This document shows positions 33,833 to 40,935 of a stretch of 64,000 bases of DNA, piece after piece. The DNA lies in the NCBI RefSeq assembly GCF_014650815.1, contig NZ_BMVR01000004.1, positions 248,001-312,000 on the forward strand, read 5' to 3'. The first letter of the stretch is position 1; the number at the start of each line of letters is the position of its first letter. Origin of the DNA: Streptomyces flavofungini (GTDB lineage Bacteria; Actinomycetota; Actinomycetes; Streptomycetales; Streptomycetaceae). The position numbers and the translations under genes were made by a program. The notes beneath the pieces are model-generated. The model worked only from the letters and a program-made list of their open reading frames with translations, was not told the origin of the DNA and searched no databases.

Positions 33833-35434
33833 CTACTCCTCCAACTCCCCGCTCCCGCTGGAGAACTGGGAAAGCCGGAAGATCACGAACTCCGCGGGCT
33901 TGACCGGCGCGATGCCGATCTCGCAGATGACCCGGCCGAGGTCGACCGACTCCGGCGGGTTGGTCTCCTCGTCGCACTTGACGTAGAAGGCCTCCTCCGG
34001 CCGCTGGCCGAACAGCGCGCCGCCGCGCCACTCGTTGACCAGGAACGCCGAGACGTTGCGGCGGATGCGGGCCCACAGCGCGTGGTCGTTCGGCTCGAAC
34101 ACCACCCACTGGGTGCCGATCAGGATCGACTCCTCCAGGTAGTTGAAGTACCGGCGGATGTTCAGGTAGCGCCACTCGGGGTCGGAGGCCAGGGTGCGGG
34201 CTCCCCAGACGCGGATGCCGCGGCCGGGGAAGGCGCGGATGCAGTTGACGCCGATGGGGTTGAGCAGGTCCTGCTCGCCGCGGGTGATCTGCAGCTCCAG
34301 GTCGACGGCGCCGCGCACGACCTCGTTGGCGGGCGCCTTGTGCACGCCGCGCTCGGAGTCGTTGCGGGCCCAGATGCCGGCGACGTGGCCGCTCGGCGGG
34401 ACCATGCGGGACTGCCCCGAGGCCGGGTCGAAGGACTTCAGCCAGGGGTAGTACAGGGCCGCGTACTTGGAGTCGTAGCCCGCCGTCTCCTGCCGCCACA
34501 CCCGGATCTGACGGGCATTCAGGCCCGGCGGCGGGTCGATGACCGCGACCCGGTCGCCCATCAGCTCGCAGTGCGCGATGAGCCCGAGCTGCACGGCCTT
34601 GACGGCCTCCAGGTCGATGGTGCCCCGCTGGTAGGCGGCCATGAGGTCGGGCACCGCCACCATGGAGATCTCGTCGACGGCCTCCAGGCCGCCGAAGCCG
34701 GTGCGGTCCGCGGAGTCGCCCAGGTACTCGGCCGGACCGGCGTGCCCGGCCGGGGTCCGCTGGGTCGGCGCGGGCAGGGGCGCCGCCGGGGCGGGCGGCG
34801 CGGGCAGCGCGACGGTCTGGTTCTCGGGGCGGGCGAGCTGCGCCGCCGCCGCGGCCTCCGTCACGGCGATGAGCTTGGAGCGCTCCTTGACCTGCGTGAC
34901 GACGTAGGAGCGGCTGCCCTTCTTGGCGCTCACGTCGTACGTCTCGACGGCCTTGTCGCCGTCCTTGACGATCAGCTTGAAGCGGTCGGCGGCACCCTCG
35001 CCCTCGGGGTCGGCGACCTCCACGGACAACTGGCCGTTGCGGCCCTGCCCGGTGGCCGACACGGAGAACGTGCCGAGCTGCTTCGGCTCGGCGGCGGGCA
35101 GCGCGGCCGGGGCGGCGGCCGAACCGGTCACCGCGGCCGGTGCGTCGCCGTCCGCGTTCGCGCCCTCGGCGGAGCCGCCGACGCGCACCACGTACGCCGC
35201 GGAGCCGCCGTTGTTGAAGAAGCCGTAGACGGAGTGCGCGAGGTAGTAGCCCTCGGTGAAGTCGCCGAAGGACGTGACGTACTGCGTCCAGTTCGTCACC
35301 AGCGTCGGCTCGTTCAGCGGTCCGGTCGGCGCGAGCCCGACGAAGGCCGCCACGGAGGTGCCGACCCCCTCGATCGGGCGCGAACCGCTGGCCACCTCCT
35401 CGACGTAGACGCCGGGCGACAGGTAGGACGGCAT
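33833..35434 (-). CDS. CIS contractile sheath protein (Cis2-like)
   Basis: A 533-residue sheath subunit. The N-terminus MPSYLSPGVYVEEVASGSRPIEGVGTSVAAFVGLAPTGP is the canonical start of contractile sheath proteins, and the conserved C-terminal half contains GVNCIRAFPGRGIRVWGARTLASDPEWRYLNIRRYFNYLEESI. An ~180-residue variable insertion (residues 90-270) is Ala/Pro-rich and probably forms the surface domain. ATG 35434 follows AGAGGAGAG. It is the first gene of the long minus-strand CIS operon; the region upstream carries repeated ACAGGCC motifs. Confidence 0.95.
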   Translation of the reverse strand: MPSYLSPGVYVEEVASGSRPIEGVGTSVAAFVGLAPTGPLNEPTLVTNWTQYVTSFGDFTEGYYLAHSVYGFFNNGGSAAYVVRVGGSAEGANADGDAPAAVTGSAAAPAALPAAEPKQLGTFSVSATGQGRNGQLSVEVADPEGEGAADRFKLIVKDGDKAVETYDVSAKKGSRSYVVTQVKERSKLIAVTEAAAAAQLARPENQTVALPAPPAPAAPLPAPTQRTPAGHAGPAEYLGDSADRTGFGGLEAVDEISMVAVPDLMAAYQRGTIDLEAVKAVQLGLIAHCELMGDRVAVIDPPPGLNARQIRVWRQETAGYDSKYAALYYPWLKSFDPASGQSRMVPPSGHVAGIWARNDSERGVHKAPANEVVRGAVDLELQITRGEQDLLNPIGVNCIRAFPGRGIRVWGARTLASDPEWRYLNIRRYFNYLEESILIGTQWVVFEPNDHALWARIRRNVSAFLVNEWRGGALFGQRPEEAFYVKCDEETNPPESVDLGRVICEIGIAPVKPAEFVIFRLSQFSSGSGELEE

Positions 35435-35760
35435 GCTCTGCTCTCCTCTGGGGTACGGATCGGGCCGGGTACGGAACAGGCCGGGCACAGGCCTGGCACA
35501 GGCCGGGCACGGGAACAGGCCAGGTGCGGGACGTAACCCCCTCACCCTCGCGGGCCCCTCCCGCCACCGAAACGTCCTCGGGTGCCGGGCCCGGGGCAAC
35601 GTCCGTGCCCGCAGAGACACTTGGCCGTGGCAGGCGGCCCGGGATGCGGACGCGCCGACCCGCCTCCTTGCCCGCACGGCTGCCCCGACGGACCTGTACG
35701 GACGGCGCCCCGTCGGTCAAGGGTGTCGGGTCAGCTCTGTCCCGCGCCGAAGGGAGCGTC
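35435..35760. other. Divergent promoter region sheath operon / DUF4157 gene
   Basis: 326 bases without a gene, expected to hold promoters for the sheath-first operon and the DUF4157 gene. The part near the sheath gene is repetitive (next entry). An in-frame extension of DUF4157 runs to 35524 but has no conserved sequence and no ribosome site. I found no convincing -35/-10 pair. Confidence 0.5.
35476..35521. repeat. Four ACAGGCC direct repeats upstream of the sheath gene
   Basis: ACAGGCC occurs at 35476, 35487, 35498 and 35515, spacing 11, 11 and 17 bases. The two inner copies lie within longer repeats of the form GGGCACAGGCC. The 11-base spacing places three copies on one face of the helix, as for cooperative regulator binding. 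Confidence 0.7.
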
Positions 35761-36432
35761 GTGCACGCCCACGGAACACAGGCCCAGCAGGCCGGAGATC
35801 AGGACACGTCCCACCGCGCGAGTCAGGCCAGGCCGCGCCGTGTGAACGGGCCGGGCGCCGCGGCCGACCGGATGCTCACCCTCCAGCGCCTGGCGGGCAA
35901 CGCGGCCGTGTCCCGCGCCATCGAGGCGGAGCGGCACGCCCACGGACCCGGCTGCGGCCACGGCGACGTGGAGGCGTCGGCCGCCGAACAGCCCGCCTTG
36001 CAGCGGCAGTTGTCCCTGGGTTCCGCGCTGGCCTCCCCGGGGAGCCCGTTGGAGCCGCGCATCCGCGAGCGGGCGGAGCAGGCGTACGGCATGAACTTCG
36101 GTGACGTACGCAAGCACGACGGCCCCGAAGCCCAGCAGTCCGCCCGGGAGTTCGGCGCCCTCGCCTACACCGTCGGCCCGCACATCGTCACCGCCGAGCG
36201 GAACCTGCCCGACGAGGTGATGTACCACGAGCTCGGCCACCGCTTCCAGAACGCGCTGGGTCCCGTGGCGGGCACCGACGACGGCACCGGCGTCAAGGTG
36301 TCGAGCCCCGGCGACCCCTTCGAGCTCCAGGCGGCCTCGAACGGCAGGAAGGTCGCACGCGGCGAGACGCCCGACCTGTCGCTGCCCGGCCGACCGGCAC
36401 CGGCCGGGCACGACACGGACGACGAGGCCTGA
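35761..36432 (+). CDS. DUF4157 (eCIS core domain) protein, metallopeptidase-like
   Basis: A 223-residue protein of the family most consistently associated with extracellular contractile injection systems. The N-terminal 60 residues include ADRMLTLQRLAGNAAVSR. The DUF4157 domain follows (PLEPRIRERAEQAYGMNFGDVRKHDG ... ALAYTVGPHIVTAERNLP) and ends with the zinc-peptidase motif HELGH at residues 156-160. It carries a histidine-rich HAHGPGCGHG segment. No toxin domain follows, so it may be a protease acting on cargo or structural proteins, or an effector itself. GTG 35761 has AAGGGAG five bases before. It is transcribed against the CIS operon. Confidence 0.88.
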   Translation: MHAHGTQAQQAGDQDTSHRASQARPRRVNGPGAAADRMLTLQRLAGNAAVSRAIEAERHAHGPGCGHGDVEASAAEQPALQRQLSLGSALASPGSPLEPRIRERAEQAYGMNFGDVRKHDGPEAQQSAREFGALAYTVGPHIVTAERNLPDEVMYHELGHRFQNALGPVAGTDDGTGVKVSSPGDPFELQAASNGRKVARGETPDLSLPGRPAPAGHDTDDEA

Positions 36433-36454
36433 CACCGCGCCGGTCGCGACCGGG

Positions 36455-39145
36455 TCAGTACTGGCCCCCGGTGCCGCTCATGTCGACGTCGTAGGAGTCC
36501 TGCACCTGGAGCCGGACCATGTTGCCCCCGATGCGGACGTAGTGGGCGCCGGTCTCGTCGTCGAGGTAGTACGGCTGCCCGGTGCTCGGGTCGAAGTGGA
36601 GCGTGAAGCCCGGGACTTCGGGCGCCGGCGCCTGGTGTCCCGCGCCGGAAGCGCTGCTCTCGCCGCCATAGGCCGAGGTTCCGGCCATGGTGTAGGACGA
36701 CGTGTAGGACGACGTGTCGGCCATCGCGTAGGCCGACGGGTCGGATGCCGTGTAGGCCGCCGGGTAGGCCGAGGGATCGGACGCGGTGTAAGCCGCCGCG
36801 TAGGCCGCGGGATCGGTGGCGGCGTAGGCCGACTGGTCTGCCGCGGCGTAGGCCGACGGATCAACCACCGCATGGCTCGACGGAGCGGCCGCGGCGGACG
36901 CCTCTCCCCTCTCGACGTCCTGGTGCCGCGCGGGCGCCTTGCCCTTGTCGAGGCCCTTTTCGAGCTCGGCGAGCCGCGGCTCGCCCTTGCGCTTGATGGC
37001 CTTGCGCAGATTGTCCCCGTTCTTGCCCGTGTGCAGGTACGCGGACATCTCCGGGACGTTGTAGCGCCGGTCGCGACGGAGCTGGGCGAGCTTGGCCAGG
37101 AGGTCGACGGGTGCCTTGGTGGGGTTCAGCTCGCCGGTGGACCTGCCCCGGTGGAGCCGCTCCCAGTCCTTGCACCAGTCGTTGCGGGACAGGCTGCGAA
37201 TCGTCTCCTTGATGGCGTCCATGCCGAAGTCGTCGAGCTCCCCTCCCTTGGAGAACTGCTTCTCGGCCGCGCCCTTCTTCCTGCTCCGCGCGGTCGTGGT
37301 GCTCGCCGCACCCCTGGCGGGCTTGTTGGACCGCTGCGGTGTGTGCGTCCAGTGGCCCTCCTGCTCATAGCGGGTGAGATAGCTGCTGAGTCTGTTGTCG
37401 GACAGGTCGATGGCGGCCCCGAGGTGCTTGAGGGACATGGTGGTGGACCTGTGGTAGTTGAACAGCAGCTCGATCGCCCGTTGGCGGCTCTCGTTGGTGG
37501 CGTCGGCGCCGGCCCCGCCGTTCCAGAGCCCGTGGAGCTGGTCCGCCTGGTCCTGGGTGAGCTTGTCGGTCCTGCGGCGCGGGATCTTGTGCGTCGCCGT
37601 GCCCTTGCCGATGCCCGCGGGGGCGGTGTCCACCGTCCAGGTGTCCTGCAGCGGCCGCGCGACGCGGGTGTAGGTCCCGTCCGCGTCGAACTCGGCGTCG
37701 CTGGCGGACGGAGTGACGTCGGCCTGGCGGGCCGCGAGCCGCCCGGGGACCTTCAGCGAGAGGCCGCCACGGCGGTGTACGGCTTCCGCCGGAGCCGCCT
37801 CGTGCGCCATCGCCGGGGTGCTCGTGACGTCGTTGTGCACCATCTGCTTGATGTACGCGAGATAGTCGTCGTCCATGGTGTGCTTGAGGTGCGTCTTCAG
37901 GGAGTTCACGGAGCCCTGGAAGTAGTTCCCGTAGTTCTCGTCGAAGCTCAGATTGCCGAACCCCATCTGGTTCCGGTAGTACATCAACGCCGCGGCGCAG
38001 CCCATGCAGGGGCGGTACTTCCCCATGATGGCGAGGGGTTTCGTGGCCGTCTGGCCAGGATCGACGCCGGCACGGCTCAGGGCGAGGAGCAGTTTCTGCT
38101 CCGCGTGCACCGACTCCTCCTGCTTCGGCTGCCCCTTGTTCTTGCCCAGCATCTTCGGCCTGGGGTCGAGCTCCGCGAACCGGAGCAGGAACACCCGGCC
38201 CGCGTACTTGGAGCTGGTGAGCATGGTGCGCAGGTTCTTGTCCTCGATGTTCACGACGATGACGGGGGTGTCGACCTGCGCCTGCAGCACCTTGGCGGTG
38301 GGGTCCGGCCCTCGTCCCTGCTCGCCCGCGCCGCGCTGCCCGGTGGCGATGGCCGCGTTCTTGCGGCGGTAGCTCGCGAGCTTCGCTTCGAGGTTCTCCG
38401 CCTCGTAGGTGTGCAGTCCTCGTCGGCGCCCGTCCTGGCTCTGCTGGAACGCGAGCAGCTCCGGCAGGGAGGGTTCGTGTCCGTACGCCTGTCGTCCCTG
38501 GCTCACGAGGGTGTCGACCGACGAGTTGAAGTTCGAGGCGAACAGCAGCCGGTCGTTGATGAGCATGCCCTGGACCTCGCGGTTGTTGGCGTCCTCCGCG
38601 TCGCGGTCCGGATCCTCCTGCTTGGCCCTCTCCTGGGCGCCCTTCATGCTGTCGAACAGCAGGGCACTGGTCTCGTGCAGGGTCTCCTCGGCCTCCTCGC
38701 CGTTCTTGAAACGCGGGAACCGCATCCAGAACTCCTCGTGCGCCCGGCCCTGTCGCCGCGCGCCGTAGCTCACCATCGGCGGCCCGTCCACGTGGGTCTT
38801 GATGTCGGCCACGACGTCGCCGGGGCCGCGCTCCGGGGCCGCGTCCCTCCTGGAGCGCCGCCCCGACCCGCTGCCTTCCGGCCGGGAGTGCCTGCCGGAC
38901 CCGCTGTCTTCCGGCCGCGAGTGCCTGCCCGACCCGCTGCCGCCCGCACGTTGCACGGACAGCACCCGGTTGACGGCCCCGTTGCCCGCCGCGTCGTTCA
39001 TGGCGCGCAGCCCGGCGGGGGTCATCCCCTCGGCGGTACGCGGCACGGGAGAAACGGGAGAAGAGGGCCGCGCCGACCGGGGCTGTCGGTCGGCGCGGCC
39101 GTCCCGTCCCTCGTGGCCGCGTGAATCGGTCTGCCGCTGCCGCAT
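36455..39145 (-). CDS. Putative CIS cargo with cytidine-deaminase-like domain
   Basis: An 896-residue protein that I do not recognise as a named family. Residues 1-100 are disordered, contain AGNGAVNR (53-60) like the neighbouring DUF4157 protein, and three GSGRHSRPE-type repeats. Residues ~110-320 are helical and charged. Residues ~320-425 hold a deaminase-type zinc signature: H347-A-E349 and P379-C380-x2-C383, 30 residues apart, followed by MYYRNQMGFGNLSFDENY. Residues ~525-730 contain two helix-turn-helix-like segments (LKHLGAAIDLSDNRLSSYL; VPEMSAYLHTGKNGDNLRKA). The tail has DPSAY-type repeats and an acidic end. GGAGG five bases before ATG 39145 fixes the start. Convergent with DUF4157 (22-base gap). 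A nucleic-acid or nucleotide deaminase toxin is the best reading; unproven. Confidence 0.7.
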   Translation of the reverse strand: MRQRQTDSRGHEGRDGRADRQPRSARPSSPVSPVPRTAEGMTPAGLRAMNDAAGNGAVNRVLSVQRAGGSGSGRHSRPEDSGSGRHSRPEGSGSGRRSRRDAAPERGPGDVVADIKTHVDGPPMVSYGARRQGRAHEEFWMRFPRFKNGEEAEETLHETSALLFDSMKGAQERAKQEDPDRDAEDANNREVQGMLINDRLLFASNFNSSVDTLVSQGRQAYGHEPSLPELLAFQQSQDGRRRGLHTYEAENLEAKLASYRRKNAAIATGQRGAGEQGRGPDPTAKVLQAQVDTPVIVVNIEDKNLRTMLTSSKYAGRVFLLRFAELDPRPKMLGKNKGQPKQEESVHAEQKLLLALSRAGVDPGQTATKPLAIMGKYRPCMGCAAALMYYRNQMGFGNLSFDENYGNYFQGSVNSLKTHLKHTMDDDYLAYIKQMVHNDVTSTPAMAHEAAPAEAVHRRGGLSLKVPGRLAARQADVTPSASDAEFDADGTYTRVARPLQDTWTVDTAPAGIGKGTATHKIPRRRTDKLTQDQADQLHGLWNGGAGADATNESRQRAIELLFNYHRSTTMSLKHLGAAIDLSDNRLSSYLTRYEQEGHWTHTPQRSNKPARGAASTTTARSRKKGAAEKQFSKGGELDDFGMDAIKETIRSLSRNDWCKDWERLHRGRSTGELNPTKAPVDLLAKLAQLRRDRRYNVPEMSAYLHTGKNGDNLRKAIKRKGEPRLAELEKGLDKGKAPARHQDVERGEASAAAAPSSHAVVDPSAYAAADQSAYAATDPAAYAAAYTASDPSAYPAAYTASDPSAYAMADTSSYTSSYTMAGTSAYGGESSASGAGHQAPAPEVPGFTLHFDPSTGQPYYLDDETGAHYVRIGGNMVRLQVQDSYDVDMSGTGGQY
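36668..36865. repeat. Degenerate tandem repeats encoding PSAY-type units
   Basis: Repeated blocks of the form GTAGGCCGACGGATCG encode (D/T)PSAYAAA-like units near the C-terminus of the deaminase-domain protein. Units of 24-45 bases are imperfect and partly nested. Confidence 0.75.
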
Positions 39146-39347
39146 GAGCGCCTCCAACGTCGGCGGGCGTCGCCGTCCACCGCCGGCGAGAGTCGCCGTC
39201 ATGGTGCCGTGGCCGGGGTGCGCGGCCCAGAGCCGCAGGGGTGCCTTCGGGGGCAGACCCGGTTGCCCCCGAAGCCGTCCCGCCCCGCGCTGCCCGGTCC
39301 GGTGGGGTTCCCGCCCGTCCGGGCAACCGGGTCTGCCCGGCCGCCTG

Positions 39348-39376
39348 GTGACATGATCCGCGGCCGCTCCTAGTGT
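39348..39376 (+). promoter_or_regulatory. Promoter of the CisA-like gene
   Basis: GTGACA (39348-39353), a 17-base spacer and TAGTGT (39371-39376) match a housekeeping-type promoter, with the start codon GTG 39383 exactly six bases after the -10. Transcription would begin at or next to the start codon, giving a leaderless mRNA. Confidence 0.6.
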
Positions 39377-39382
39377 CGAGGC

Positions 39383-40798
39383 GTGAGCCTTTGGACCTCC
39401 TTGGAACCCGCGTCCGCGACCGTCGACCCCGGCAGCAGCACCACGGTGCGGCTGCGGGTGCGCAACACCGGCGACGTCGTCGACGAGTACCACTTCGAAC
39501 CGGTCGGCGCCCTCGCGCCCTGGACCACGGTGGAGCCTCGGTCGCTGCGGCTCTACCCGGGGACGACCGGCACGGTGGAGCTGACGTTCGCCCCGCCGCG
39601 CACCCCGGACGCGACCGCGGGACCGAACCCGTACGCGATCCGCATCTCGCCGACGGAACACCCGGACGCCGTCACCGTGCCCGAGGGCAACCTCACCATC
39701 ACCCCCTTCACCGAGGTCCGCGCCGAACTGGTGCCGCCGACGGTCAAGGGCCGGTTCCGGGGGCGGCCCCGGCTCGCCGTGGACAACCTCGGCAACACCA
39801 AGGTCACCGCCTCGCTCAGCGGCAGCGACACCGGCGACAAGCTGTCGTACGACCTGCAGCCGGGCAACGTCCAGATCGAGCCCGGCCGGGCCGCGTTCGT
39901 GAAGGCGACGCTGCGGCCCCGGCAGATCATCTGGTTCGGCTCCAAGCAGGAGCAGCCGTACGCGGTGTCGCTGCGGCGCTCCGGGACCGAGCCGATGGAC
40001 GTCGACGGCACCTATGTGCAGCGCGGGTTCCTGCCGGGCTGGCTGGCCACCACGCTCGGCCTGGTCCTCGCGCTCGCCATCGCGTTCGTGATGATCTGGC
40101 TGACGTACAAGCCGCAGGTGAAGAGCGCCGCCCTGGAGAAGCCCGAGAAGGCCGGCGCGATCGCCAAGCCCAGCCCCTCCGCACCGATCAGCAGCGCCCC
40201 GCCGAAGCCCGACGACAAGCCGGACGAGGAGCCCGCGGACTCCGGCGCGGACGGCGACGAGGAGAAGGGCGGTGGCGGCGGCGGGGGAGGCGGCGGGGGA
40301 GACGAGCCCGAGGAGAAGAAGAAGCCGCGCAAGGTGACCGCGGCCGCCGCCGTGCGCAAGCTCGCCGAGCGCAGCGAGGGCCGCCACATCTGCTACCGCG
40401 TCTACCTCGCGGACGGCGGCTGGCAGAAGCCCGAGTGCGACGGCGCCGAGGCGGGCGAGGTGGGCGAGGGCAAGGCCGTCAAGGCCCTCAACGTCGCGGT
40501 CTCCAGCACCAACGGCGTCACCGGAGCCAGCGCCTATGTCGTCGACGGCTGGCGCAAGGGCGACGAGTGGGAGAAGGCGGACGACGAGAAGAACATGTAC
40601 CTCGGCAGCACCGACGGGGACATCAACCCGATGCAGGGGTACACCATGCAGGTCTTCGACGGCTCGGTGTGCCACGACGCGTACGTGAAGGACAAGCAGT
40701 GGATGGGGCAGTCCTGCACCGAGCCCGGGAAGTGGACGTACGGCGGCAGCCCCATGGAGCTGAACCTTCAGCTGGAGGCGGTCCGCTTCACCGTCTGA
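39383..40798 (+). CDS. CIS-associated single-pass membrane protein (CisA-like, often annotated hydrolytic protein)
   Basis: A 471-residue protein. Two Ig-like/NEW3-type beta domains (residues ~1-105, with ATVDPGSSTTVRLRVRNTGDVVDEYHF, and ~110-205) precede one membrane helix (LATTLGLVLALAIAFVMIWLTY, ~218-240). A Pro/Glu-rich stretch and a run of eleven glycines follow (~275-310), then a C-terminal domain with four cysteines. From memory, proteins with this N-terminus sit in Streptomyces CIS loci and one tethers the CIS particle to the membrane. No hydrolase motif is visible, so the common name is misleading. The N-terminus lacks a signal peptide and is probably cytoplasmic, where it could meet the baseplate. 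Confidence 0.8.
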   Translation: MSLWTSLEPASATVDPGSSTTVRLRVRNTGDVVDEYHFEPVGALAPWTTVEPRSLRLYPGTTGTVELTFAPPRTPDATAGPNPYAIRISPTEHPDAVTVPEGNLTITPFTEVRAELVPPTVKGRFRGRPRLAVDNLGNTKVTASLSGSDTGDKLSYDLQPGNVQIEPGRAAFVKATLRPRQIIWFGSKQEQPYAVSLRRSGTEPMDVDGTYVQRGFLPGWLATTLGLVLALAIAFVMIWLTYKPQVKSAALEKPEKAGAIAKPSPSAPISSAPPKPDDKPDEEPADSGADGDEEKGGGGGGGGGGGDEPEEKKKPRKVTAAAAVRKLAERSEGRHICYRVYLADGGWQKPECDGAEAGEVGEGKAVKALNVAVSSTNGVTGASAYVVDGWRKGDEWEKADDEKNMYLGSTDGDINPMQGYTMQVFDGSVCHDAYVKDKQWMGQSCTEPGKWTYGGSPMELNLQLEAVRFTV

Positions 40799-40822
40799 CG
40801 GGTGGGGCGTGACATGGGACGA

Positions 40823-40856
40823 GGGGCCGGTGACCGTTGACCAGGTCTCCGGCCCC
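40823..40856. terminator. Bidirectional terminator hairpin
   Basis: GGGGCCGGTGACC and GGTCTCCGGCCCC pair with one mismatch around GTTGACCA and are followed by CCTT. The hairpin lies between the convergent CisA-like and AAA+ genes. Confidence 0.7.
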
Positions 40857-40935
40857 CCTTCGCTGTGTCCGCTGTGCGCCCCGTCACCGGTGAGCCGCTG
40901 AGCCCTCCGTCACCGGTGAGCCGCCGGGCGCTCCC

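Noticed and set aside
39146..40675. Upstream extension of the deaminase-domain gene to 40675
   Set aside because: It is antisense to the CisA-like gene and low-complexity; GGAGG before ATG 39145 marks the true start.
40881..40924. CCGTCACCGGTGAGCCGC duplicated at 40881 and 40907
   Set aside because: A short direct repeat beyond the AAA+ stop codon in a convergent gap; no feature beyond chance duplication.
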